Shown: piece by piece, positions 40,712-50,946 of the stretch
Position numbering within the stretch: position 1 is the first letter of the stretch
Layout: every line of letters begins with the position of its first letter
Source: Nemertoderma westbladi
Lineage: Eukaryota; Xenacoelomorpha; Nemertodermatida; Nemertodermatidae
Length of the DNA: 50,946 nucleotides
Reading direction: 5' to 3'
Assembly: GCA_032718475.1 (NCBI GenBank)
Contig: JAUCBJ010006894.1
Coordinates: 1 to 50,946 of the forward strand
Position numbers and translations under genes: made by a program
Notes under the pieces: generated by a model
What the model saw: only the letters and a program-made list of their open reading frames with translations
Database searches by the model: none
Told to the model about the DNA's origin: nothing

Positions 40712-41150
40712 AAATGTGAGCTAGACATTGAAGCACTATCTTAAGGTAGGTGTGACAATGTGTGAAATATAATTCATGTATTATGATCAAGTGAGATATT
40801 GTTATGATTATAAAAGCTAGTATGTTTGTTTAGTTAATAAAATAAGGTTTTAATAGTTAATAATAATAATTAATTCAATAAGGTTATGAAGTCATATTAT
40901 AAGATTATAAGGTTATAAGGTCGGTCATTCCATAATCGATACACAAATAGTATGTTACAACTGGAAATACAAGTGTTAACTACATTTGTTGTGGAAAATA
41001 AATAATCAACACACAGGAAGATGTTCTATTTACACCACCTAGAGAAATGAATAATTTGGCAATTATCAAAGATGAAATACACTCTGCTTCCGCTGGGCGG
41101 CTTTATCCTGAATAAATTTAGAAACGCCTTCAAAGGGAACATGAATCTAA
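40712..41150 (+). promoter_or_regulatory. Spacer with LTR-like promoter signals (also 44252-44690 and 47792-48230)
   Basis: Begins near TGTGAGCTAG (40715). It contains TATAAAAG at 40809 and AATAAA at about 40838. TG at the start, CA near 41014 and the TATA/AATAAA pair would suit an LTR, but no second copy at the other end of an element was identified. Confidence 0.35.
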
Positions 41151-41640
41151 CTTTGACTAAAAAAAAAATGTTAAATTTAATGTTGCCTATATATAATGCT
41201 AGATACTGTTTTCAGTTAATAAGTTTGTGAAGAATTTTAAGTAAATAATATACAAGTTAATATTGTTTCTATAGGGTGATGTTTGGTTTTAAACATATAT
41301 ACTGTAAGATTATTATTTTTTACTAAAAAAAATAGCTGATTACAACAGTCTCACATTTACTGAAGAAATTTCATATTTTTGAATAAATATAACAGTACTT
41401 ACTCAGTTTTAAGGCTTACATTTTAATTTTCACATTTTTTACTCAAAATAGATAGATAGATAGACAGTTTGTTGTCAAAGAATAGTTGAGGAATGTCTCG
41501 CAAAGTTTATTCATGGAATTTTTCAGTGAATCTAATTTCGCAATAAAAAAATGTCAAATTAATAGTGCTAAAACCCAACATCACTCTGTAGAAACAATAT
41601 ATTATAAAAAATTTAATATTGTCACCAAACGACCATGCAA
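41150..41640 (+). repeat. R repeat (also 44690-45180 and 48230-48720; second set at 43478-43945, 47018-47485, 50463-50930)
   Basis: About 450-490 bp, with AATGTTGCCTATAT near the start, a GATAGATAGATAGACAG tract in the middle and CAAACGACCAT near the end. It is repeated directly twice per unit, once on either side of the gypsy plus LINE-B block, as LTRs would be. Confidence 0.85.
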
Positions 41641-41655
41641 GTAATGGTGGAAATG

Positions 41656-43200
41656 TTGACAAGCTCAGTTTAGAGCCCACAACTTCAAGTGTGGTGCATC
41701 ATATTGCTGTTGATCATTGTTTATATGTTTTGATGCATAAGCAATAATGAGGTGTAATTTGTTGTCAATGGTGCTAATCTGTGAAAGTATGGCGGCAAAA
41801 CCATTGCCACTTGCATCAGTTTCAAGTACAAATTCTTTGTTGAAGTCCGGGTATTGTAAAACCGGTGTAGTGATAAGTCGATTCTTTAGTTCCCAAAATC
41901 CTAACCGTGTTTAATTTGTCCAAACAAAAGGCGTAATTTTTTGGAGTAAATTATATAAAGGTTTTGCGATTTTTCCGTAACCTTCAACATAACGCCAGTA
42001 ATAATACGTTAATCAAAGAAACATTTACTCTTCTTTTATATTTCGAGGTTCAGGGTAATTTAGAACTTTTTCGATATTATTGCTGGATCAGGACTAATCC
42101 CATTTCGTGAAATAACATGTCCCAGATATTTTATTTATATCTGACTAAACTTACATTTCTTTTGTTTCAACTTCAGATTTACTTTCTTAATCCGTTGTAA
42201 GACAAGTTTCAGTTGCTCTGTTAATGTTGTTAACGGCATTTCAACTGAAGAAGATAAACAATTCCATGTATTTATTGATGATATATTAGTAAAATCAATT
42301 AGATATTATCATTGTTATTCCGTATTGATTTTACTAATATATCATCAATAAATACATGGAATTGTTTATCTTCTTCAGTTGAAATGCCGTTCAATAATTT
42401 CTCCATAGTTCGTTGGAAAGTAGCTGGTGCGTTACATAATCCGAAGGCAAGTACTATGAATTCATAAAATCCAGAGCAACAATTAAATGTTGGTTTAGGA
42501 ATGTCTCTATATGACATCGGGATCTGTCAGTAGCCGGTAGCCAAATCAAGTGTTGAGATATATTTCGAGGGCTGTAAATCATCTAATATATCATCAATAT
42601 GTGGTAGTGGGTAGTTATCCTTAACAGTGATACTGTTCAGCTTCCTGTAATCGACACAAAAGTGTGGAGTGCCATCTGACTTCTTAGCTAATAGTACAGG
42701 AGAAGACAAGGGACTTTGTGATGGTTGTATAATACTGAATTTCACCATTTTGTCAATTTCATTGGCAATTACTGTTTTAAAGAGTGTGAGGTGTTCTCTT
42801 AATTGCAATATTAGTACCAGTATCGATTGAATGGTCTGCTAATTCCATTCTACCAAGCTCATCATCTGATAGTTGAAGCACTTCATTGTATTCTTTTAAT
42901 ACATTAAGCAATTTTTCTTTCTCTTCTATGGTTAGGTCTGTATCTGATAGATCAACTTGCTCCTGTATAATATTATGTCTCTCATTGACATCAGTAACCA
43001 ATGAAACATTACTTTCTCCTATCTCAATTATTGTTTCCTCTTCATTTTTGTTATCATTCAAAGATAGATCCAATGTTCTCAATTTTTGTACATTGGCCTA
43101 TTATCAATCCCTCTGGTATTGACTTATGTAAAGAATCTAAATTTAGTACACCGAGCATGCTATAACCATTAGTTTCAGCTTCGTGTACCGAATCTGTGAT
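41656..43200 (-). pseudogene. Ty3/gypsy-type RT-RNase H remnant, unit 1
   Basis: Minus strand. From right to left, an acidic N-terminal segment (43082-42777) is followed by RT with F-C-V-D-Y-R-K-L-N, S-T-L-D-L-A-T-G-Y, F-G-L-C-N-A-P-A-T-F-Q-R and the catalytic F-I-D-D-I-L-V. RNase H follows near 41850, where L-E-T-D-A-S-G-N-G-F and I-A-Y-A-S-K are readable. Lesions: a frameshift between the first two segments near 42790, a TGA in place of the Trp that normally follows T-G-Y (42527), an inverted duplication at 42232-42391, and stops in the RNase H part. Integrase is missing. It cannot make an active enzyme. Confidence 0.88.
42232..42391. repeat. 68-bp perfect hairpin within RT, unit 1
   Basis: Arms 42232-42299 and 42324-42391 are exact inverse complements around a 24-base spacer. 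The left arm is an inverted copy of RT sequence from the right arm. Unit 3 lacks it. Confidence 0.95.
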
Positions 43201-43477
43201 ACTACTACTGTACTACTAGGTCGAGCGAACTCGGACAGTGAAAATGAGATCCTTCCAGGCTTCCCGATTCTCCATAGTTGTCACAATTTCGTTTCTACCA
43301 AGTTCAGTATCCCTTTCAAGTTGATCTATATATGTTATGGTCGGTCATCCATGACTACGCTTTCCAAGAGTTGGTTGCCAGAGAAGTAGATCTGGTTTGA
43401 CCTCGTCTTTACTTCGCCAGCAGTGCCCACTGAATCTTAATCTGCGTTCACGTAGGGTGGTTGATACAGGTGGTATG
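43201..43477 (-). pseudogene. LINE family B 3' end, unit 1
   Basis: Matches the end of the family B copies at 1466 and 34588, with a TAG-type tail at 43200-43218, and is truncated after about 275 bp at GGTGGTAT. It is inserted beside the gypsy remnant and co-amplified with it. Confidence 0.9.
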
Positions 43478-43945
43478 AATGTTAAATTTAATGTTGCCTA
43501 TATGCTAGATACTGCTTTCAGTTAATAAGTTTGTGAAGAATTTTAAGTAAATAGTATATAAGTTAATATTGTTTCTATAGGGTGATGTTTGGTTTTAAAC
43601 GATTATTATTTTTTACTAAAAAATAGCTGATTACAACAGTCTCACATTTACTGAAGAAATTTCATATTGTTGAATAAATATAACAGTACTTACTCAGTTT
43701 TAAGGCTTACATTTTAATTTTCACATTTTTTACTCAAAATAGATAGATAGATAGACAGTTTGTTGTCAAAGAATAGTTGAGGAATGTCTCGCAAAGTTTA
43801 TTCATGGAATTTTTCAGTGAATCTAATTTCGCAATAAAAAAATGTCAAATTAATAATGCTAAAACCCAGCATCACTCTGTAGAACCAATATATTATAAAA
43901 AATGTAATATTGTTACCAAACGACCATACAAGTAATGGTGGAAAT

Positions 43946-44005
43946 AGCTACTTTCCAACGAACTATGGAGAAATTATTGAACGGCATTTCAACTGAAGAA
44001 GAAAC
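43946..44005 (+). repeat. Inverted RT snippet at the unit junction (also 47486-47545; 50931 to window end)
   Basis: AGCTACTTTCCAACGAACTA and the following bases are the inverse complement of RT sequence at about 42376-42425. They join the end of one unit to the start of the next and so mark the array junction. Confidence 0.85.
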
Positions 44006-45195
44006 TTTTTGGCTTATGAAATTTCTTCAGTAAATGCGAGACTGCTGTAATCATCTATTTTTTTAGTAAAAAATAATAAACTTACAGTATATATGTTAAA
44101 AACCAAACATCACGCTACAGAAAAAATATTAACTTAAAATTTTTCACAAACTTATTAACTGTAAACAGTATCTAGCATATATCCAACGTTTAATTTTACA
44201 TTTATTTTTAGTCAAAGGTAGATTCACTGACATTGTTCTAGAACTTAATAGAAATGTGAGCTAGACATTGAAGCACTATCTTAAGGTAGGTGTGACAATG
44301 TGTGAAATATAATTCATGTATTATGATCAAGTGAGATATTGTTATGATTATAAAAGCTAGTATGTTTGTTTAGTTAATAAAATAAGGTTTTAATAGTTAA
44401 TAATAATAATTAATTCAATAAGGTTATGAAGTCATATTATAAGATTATAAGGTTATAAGGTCGGTCATTCCATAATCGATACACAAATAGTATGTTACAA
44501 CTGGAAATACAAGTGTTAACTACATTTGTTGTGGAAAATAAATAATCAACACACAGGAAGATGTTCTATTTACACCACCTAGAGAAATGAATAATTTGGC
44601 AATTATCAAAGATGAAATACACTCTGCTTCCGCTGGGCGGCTTTATCCTGAATAAATTTAGAAACGCCTTCAAAGGGAACATGAATCTAACTTTGACTAA
44701 AAAAAAAATGTTAAATTTAATGTTGCCTATATATAATGCTAGATACTGTTTTCAGTTAATAAGTTTGTGAAGAATTTTAAGTAAATAGTATACAAGTTAA
44801 TATTGTTTCTATAGGGTGATGTTTGGTTTTAAACATATATACTGTAAGATTATTATTTTTTACTAAAAAAAATAGCTGATTACAACAGTCTCACATTTAC
44901 TGAAGAAATTTCATATTTTTGAATAAATATAACAGTACTTACTCAGTTTTAAGGCTTACATTTTAATTTTCACATTTTTTACTCAAAATAGATAGATAGA
45001 TAGACAGTTTGTTGTCAAAGAATAGTTGAGGAATGTCTCGCAAAGTTTATTCATGGAATTTTTCAGTGAATCTAATTTCGCAATAAAAAAATGTCAAATT
45101 AATAGTGCTAAAACCCAACATCACTCTGTAGAAACAATATATTATAAAAAATTTAATATTGTCACCAAACGACCATGCAAGTAATGGTGGAAATG

Positions 45196-46740
45196 TTGAC
45201 AAGCTCAGTTTAGAGCCCACAACTCCAAGTGTGGTGCATCATATTGCTGTTGATCATTGTTTATATGTTTTGATGCATAAGCAATAATGAGGTGTAATTT
45301 GTTGTCAATGGTGCTAATCTGTGAAAGTATGGTGGCAAAACCATTGCCACTTGCATCAGTTTCAAGTACAAATTCTTTGTTGAAGTCCGGGTATTGTAAA
45401 ACCGGTGTAGTGATAAGTCGATTCTTTAGTTCCCAAAATCCTAACCGTGTTTAATTTGTCCAAACAAAAGGCGTAATTTTTTGGAGTAAATTATATAAAG
45501 GTTTTGCGATTTTTCCGTAACCTTCAACATAACGCCAGTAATAATACGTTAATCAAAGAAACATTTACTCTTCTTTTATATTTCGAGGTTCAGGGTAATT
45601 TAGAACTTTTTCGATATTATTGCTGGATCAGGACTAATCCCATTTCGTGAAATAACATGTCCCAGATATTTTATTTATATCTGACTAAACTTACATTTCT
45701 TTTGTTTCAACTTCAGATTTACTTTCTTAATCCGTTGTAAGACAAGTTTCAGTTGCTCTGTTAATGTTGTTAACGGCATTTCAACTGAAGAAGATAAACA
45801 ATTCCATGTATTTATTGATGATATATTAGTAAAATCAATTAGATATTATCATTGTTATTCCGTATTGATTTTACTAATATATCATCAATAAATACATGGA
45901 ATTGTTTATCTTCTTCAGTTGAAATGCCGTTCAATAATTTCTCCATAGTTCGTTGGAAAGTAGCTGGTGCGTTACATAATCCGAAGGCAAGTACTATGAA
46001 TTCATAAAATCCAGAGCAACAATTAAATGTTGGTTTAGGAATGTCTCTATATGACATCGGGATCTGTCAGTAGCCGGTAGCCAAATCAAGTGTTGAGATA
46101 TATTTCGAGGGCTGTAAATCATCTAATATATCATCAATATGTGGTAGTGGGTAGTTATCCTTAACAGTGATACTGTTCAGCTTCCTGTAATCGACACAAA
46201 AGTGTGGAGTGCCATCTGACTTCTTAGCTAATAGTACAGGAGAAGACAAGGGACTTTGTGATGGTTGTATAATACTGAATTTCACCATTTTGTCAATTTC
46301 ATTGGCAATTACTGTTTTAAAGAGTGTGAGGTGTTCTCTTAATTGCAATATTAGTACCAGTATCGATTGAATGGTCTGCTAATTCCATTCTACCAAGCTC
46401 ATCATCTGATAGTTGAAGCACTTCATTGTATTCTTTTAATACATTAAGCAATTTTTCTTTCTCTTCTATGGTTAGGTCTGTATCTGATAGATCAACTTGC
46501 TCCTGTATAATATTATGTCTCTCATTGACATCAGTAACCAATGAAACATTACTTTCTCCTATCTCAATTATTGTTTCCTCTTCATTTTTGTTATCATTCA
46601 AAGATAGATCCAATGTTCTCAATTTTTGTACATTGGCCTATTATCAATCCCTCTGGTATTGACTTATGTAAAGAATCTAAATTTAGTACACCGAGCATGC
46701 TATAACCATTAGTTTCAGCTTCGTGTACCGAATCTGTGAT
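45196..46740 (-). pseudogene. Ty3/gypsy-type RT-RNase H remnant, unit 2
   Basis: Same content and same lesions as unit 1, including the TGA after T-G-Y at 46067 and the frameshift near 46330. By eye it differs from unit 1 by a few substitutions only. Confidence 0.88.
45772..45931. repeat. 68-bp perfect hairpin within RT, unit 2
   Basis: Arms 45772-45839 and 45864-45931, the same as in unit 1, showing that the inverted duplication preceded the split of units 1 and 2. Confidence 0.95.
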
Positions 46741-47017
46741 ACTACTACTGTACTACTAGGTCGAGCGAACTCGGACAGTGAAAATGAGATCCTTCCAGGC
46801 TTCCCGATTCTCCATAGTTGTCACAATTTCGTTTCTACCAAGTTCAGTATCCCTTTCAAGTTGATCTATATATGTTATGGTCGGTCATCCATGACTACGC
46901 TTTCCAAGAGTTGGTTGCCAGAGAAGTAGATCTGGTTTGACCTCGTCTTTACTTCGCCAGCAGTGCCCACTGAATCTTAATCTGCGTTCACGTAGGGTGG
47001 TTGACACAGGTGGTATG
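46741..47017 (-). pseudogene. LINE family B 3' end, unit 2
   Basis: Shares with unit 1 the derived bases GACAGTGAAAATG and TTTCCAAGAG, where unit 3 and the copy at 1466 have GTGGAAATG and TTTCCATGAG. Confidence 0.9.
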
Positions 47018-48735
47018 AATGTTAAATTTAATGTTGCCTATATGCTAGATACTGCTTTCAGTTAATAAGTTTGTGAAGAATTTTAAGTAAATAGTATATA
47101 AGTTAATATTGTTTCTATAGGGTGATGTTTGGTTTTAAACGATTATTATTTTTTACTAAAAAATAGCTGATTACAACAGTCTCACATTTACTGAAGAAAT
47201 TTCATATTGTTGAATAAATATAACAGTACTTACTCAGTTTTAAGGCTTACATTTTAATTTTCACATTTTTTACTCAAAATAGATAGATAGATAGACAGTT
47301 TGTTGTCAAAGAATAGTTGAGGAATGTCTCGCAAAGTTTATTCATGGAATTTTTCAGTGAATCTAATTTCGCAATAAAAAAATGTCAAATTAATAATGCT
47401 AAAACCCAGCATCACTCTGTAGAACCAATATATTATAAAAAATGTAATATTGTTACCAAACGACCATACAAGTAATGGTGGAAATAGCTACTTTCCAACG
47501 AACTATGGAGAAATTATTGAACGGCATTTCAACTGAAGAAGAAACTTTTTGGCTTATGAAATTTCTTCAGTAAATGCGAGACTGCTGTAATCATCTATTT
47601 TTTTAGTAAAAAATAATAAACTTACAGTATATATGTTAAAAACCAAACATCACGCTACAGAAAAAATATTAACTTAAAATTTTTCACAAACTTATTAACT
47701 GTAAACAGTATCTAGCATATATCCAACGTTTAATTTTACATTTATTTTTAGTCAAAGGTAGATTCACTGACATTGTTCTAGAACTTAATAGAAATGTGAG
47801 CTAGACATTGAAGCACTATCTTAAGGTAGGTGTGACAATGTGTGAAATATAATTCATGTATTATGATCAAGTGAGATATTGTTATGATTATAAAAGCTAG
47901 TATGTTTGTTTAGTTAATAAAATAAGGTTTTAATAGTTAATAATAATAATTAATTCAATAAGGTTATGAAGTCATATTATAAGATTATAAGGTTATAAGG
48001 TCGGTCATTCCATAATCGATACACAAATAGTATGTTACAACTGGAAATACAAGTGTTAACTACATTTGTTGTGGAAAATAAATAATCAACACACAGGAAG
48101 ATGTTCTATTTACACCACCTAGAGAAATGAATAATTTGGCAATTATCAAAGATGAAATACACTCTGCTTCCGCTGGGCGGCTTTATCCTGAATAAATTTA
48201 GAAACGCCTTCAAAGGGAACATGAATCTAACTTTGACTAAAAAAAAAATGTTAAATTTAATGTTGCCTATATATAATGCTAGATACTGTTTTCAGTTAAT
48301 AAGTTTGTGAAGAATTTTAAGTAAATAGTATACAAGTTAATATTGTTTCTATAGGGTGATGTTTGGTTTTAAACATATATACTGTAAGATTATTATTTTT
48401 TACTAAAAAAAATAGCTGATTACAACAGTCTCACATTTACTGAAGAAATTTCATATTTTTGAATAAATATAACAGTACTTACTCAGTTTTAAGGCTTACA
48501 TTTTAATTTTCACATTTTTTACTCAAAATAGATAGATAGATAGACAGTTTGTTGTCAAAGAATAGTTGAGGAATGTCTCGCAAAGTTTATTCATGGAATT
48601 TTTCAGTGAATCTAATTTCGCAATAAAAAAATGTCAAATTAATAGTGCTAAAACCCAACATCACTCTGTAGAAACAATATATTATAAAAAATTTAATATT
48701 GTCACCAAACGACCATGCAAGTAATGGTGGAAATG

Positions 48736-50185
48736 TTGACAAGCTCAGTTTAGAGCCCACAACTCCAAGTGTGGTGCATCATATTGCTGTTGATCATTGT
48801 TTATATGTTTTGATGCATAAGCAATAATGAGGTGTAATTTGTTGTCAATGGTGCTAATCTGTGAAAGTATGGCGGCAAAACCATTGCCACTTGCATCAGT
48901 TTCAAGTACAAATTCTTTGTTGAAGTCCGGGTATTGTAAAACCGGTGTAGTGATAAGTCGATTCTTTAGTTCCCAAAATCCTAACCGTGTTTAATTTGTC
49001 CAAACAAAAGGCGTAATTTTTTGGAGTAAATTATATAAAGGTTTTGCGATTTTTCCGTAACCTTCAACATAACGCCAGTAATAATACGTTAATCAAAGAA
49101 ACATTTACTCTTCTTTTATATTTCGAGGTTCAGGGTAATTTAGAACTTTTTCGATATTATTGCTGGATCAGGACTAATCCCATTTCGTGAAATAACATGT
49201 CCCAGATATTTTATTTATATCTGACTAAACTTACATTTCTTTTGTTTCAACTTCAGATTTACTTTCTTAATCCGTTGTAAGACAAGTTTCAGTTGCTCTG
49301 TAAATGTAATTGATTTTACTAATATATCATCAATAAATACATGGAATTGTTTATCTTCTTCAGTTGAAATGCCGTTCAATAATTTCTCCATAGTTCGTTG
49401 GAAAGTAGCTGGTGCGTTACATAATCCGAAGGCAAGTACTATGAATTCATAAAATCCAGAGCAACAATTAAATGTTGGTTTAGGAATGTCTCTATATGAC
49501 ATCGGGATCTGTCAGTAGCCGGTAGCCAAATCAAGTGTTGAGATATATTTCGAGGGCTGTAAATCATCTAATATATCATCAATATGTGGTAGTGGGTAGT
49601 TATCCTTAACAGTGATACTGTTCAGCTTCCTGTAATCGACACAAAAGTGTGGAGTGCCATCTGACTTCTTAGCTAATAGTACAGGAGAAGACAAGGGACT
49701 TTGTGATGGTTGTATAATACTGAATTTCACCATTTTGTCAATTTCATTGGCAATTACTGTTTTAAAGAGTGTGAGGTGTTCTCTTAATTGCAATATTAGT
49801 ACCAGTATCGATTGAATGGTCTGCTAATTCCGTTCTACCAAGCTCATCATCTGATAGTTGAAGCACTTCATTGTATTCTTTTAATACATTAAGCAATTTT
49901 TCTTTCTCTTCTATGGTTAGGTCTGTATCTGATAGATCAACTTGCTCCTGTATAATATTATGTCTCTCATTGACATCAGTAACCAATGAAACATTACTTT
50001 CTCCTATCTCAATTATTGTTTCCTCTTCATTTTTGTTATCATTCAAAGATAGATCCAATGTTCTCAATTTTTGTACATTGGCCTATTATCAATCCCTCTG
50101 GTATTGACTTATGTAAAGAATCTAAATTTAGTACACCGAGCATGCTATAACCATCAGTTTCAGCTTCGTGTACCGAATCTGTGAT
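48736..50185 (-). pseudogene. Ty3/gypsy-type RT-RNase H remnant, unit 3 (without hairpin)
   Basis: Same segments as the other units, including the TGA at 49512, but without the inverted duplication. The frame therefore runs on beyond F-I-D-D-I-L-V-K-S for about 28 more codons (49502-49215), with Q-L-K-L-V-L-Q-R-I-K typical of gypsy RT after the active site. This is the ancestral arrangement. Confidence 0.88.
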
Positions 50186-50462
50186 ACTACTACTGTACTA
50201 CTAGGTCGAGCGAACTCGGACAGTGGAAATGAGATCCTTCCAGGCTTCCCGATTCTCCATAGTTGTCACAATTTCGTTTCTCCCAAGTTCAGTATCCCTT
50301 TCAAGTTGATCTATATATGTTATGGTCGGTCATCCATGACTACGCTTTCCATGAGTTGGTTGCCAGAGAAGTAGATCTGGTTTGACCTCGTCTTTACTTC
50401 GCCAGCAGTGCCCACTGAATCTTAATCTGCGTTCACGTAGGGTGGTTGATACAGGTGGTATG
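50186..50462 (-). pseudogene. LINE family B 3' end, unit 3
   Basis: Closer to the dispersed family B copies than those of units 1 and 2 at several positions, for example CGTTTCTCCC near 50275. Confidence 0.9.
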
Positions 50463-50946
50463 AATGTTAAATTTAATGTTGCCTATATGCTAGATACTGC
50501 TTTCAGTTAATAAGTTTGTGAAGAATTTTAAGTAAATAGTATATAAGTTAATATTGTTTCTATAGGGTGATGTTTGGTTTTAAACGATTATTATTTTTTA
50601 CTAAAAAATAGCTGATTACAACAGTCTCACATTTACTGAAGAAATTTCATATTGTTGAATAAATATAACAGTACTTACTCAGTTTTAAGGCTTACATTTT
50701 AATTTTCACATTTTTTACTCAAAATAGATAGATAGATAGACAGTTTGTTGTCAAAGAATAGTTGAGGAATGTCTCGCAAAGTTTATTCATGGAATTTTTC
50801 AGTGAATCTAATTTCGCAATAAAAAAATGTCAAATTAATAATGCTAAAACCCAGCATCACTCTGTAGAACCAATATATTATAAAAAATGTAATATTGTTA
50901 CCAAACGACCATACAAGTAATGGTGGAAATAGCTACTTTCCAACGA

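Larger units (their letters stand above)
40466..50946. repeat. Tandem array of a composite ~3.5-kb unit (3 copies, open to the right)
   Basis: Units start at 40466, 44006 and 47546; the first two are 3540 bp and the third is 95 bp shorter at corresponding points and is cut by the window end. Each contains, in order, inverted partial R, a spacer with TATA and AATAAA motifs, R, gypsy RNase H/RT remnant (minus), LINE-B 3' end (minus), R, and a 60-bp inverted RT snippet. Copies differ at only a handful of bases by eye. Confidence 0.95.

Overview
The window looks like a repeat-rich, AT-rich invertebrate metazoan genome (possibly a cnidarian or other marine invertebrate; the phylum cannot be fixed from sequence alone). 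The evidence is spliceosomal introns, a secreted ShK-domain gene of a type abundant in cnidarians, tRNA-derived SINEs, non-LTR and LTR retrotransposons, a piggyBac-type MITE and several fold-back elements. No bacterial operons, Shine-Dalgarno signals or CRISPR arrays were seen. Only two host protein genes can be supported. One is a split gene for a secreted ShK-type cysteine-rich peptide (exons at 2608-2677, 7555-7815 and probably 8860-8981). The other is a single-exon 438-residue major-facilitator transporter resembling SLC18B1 (32583-33899).

Layout. 1-2030: nested fragments of two LINE families, called A and B here, both with (TAG)n-type tails. 2608-8981: the ShK gene, whose first intron holds a 16-bp minisatellite, hairpins and a fold-back element of about 1.4 kb. 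8358-10726: inverted arrays of a degenerate ~18-bp repeat, probably a second fold-back element, which encloses the proposed last ShK exon. 10830-11070: a tRNA-derived SINE. 11503-17376: an LTR element with apparently identical 515-bp LTRs and a 5-bp target-site duplication. It carries a BEL/Pao-type gag, a small upstream ORF and a second zinc-knuckle ORF, but no polymerase. 17655-18250: an inverted/direct repeat cluster. 20080-22366: the longest LINE-A copy, broken by frameshifts. 22367-23090: a SINE split by a TTAA-flanked piggyBac-like MITE. 23090-28415: about 84 copies of a 63-bp satellite.

29255-32410 is a third LINE-A copy that has been hit twice. One insertion is a 1.2-kb fold-back element with a perfect 9-bp target duplication. 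The other is a ~0.6-kb element with a 68-bp perfect inverted repeat and a complete hammerhead ribozyme. Then come the transporter gene, a LINE-B copy (34588-35664, minus), a MITE-like inverted repeat (36560-37195), and a CCAAT-box cluster followed by three tandem exon-like micro-units (37585-37778). 38385-40465 holds degenerate gag-like sequence between LTR-like repeats. 40466-50946 is a tandem array of three near-identical ~3.5-kb units, each carrying a dead Ty3/gypsy RT-RNase H fragment and a LINE-B 3' end.

The strongest candidates for something new are the hammerhead-bearing element at 31750-32356 and the pol-less BEL/Pao-type element. In the latter, the sequence just after the 5' LTR is complementary to a site inside the LTR, so self-priming is possible. 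All repeat alignments were made by eye; boundaries given as approximate may be off by some tens of bases.
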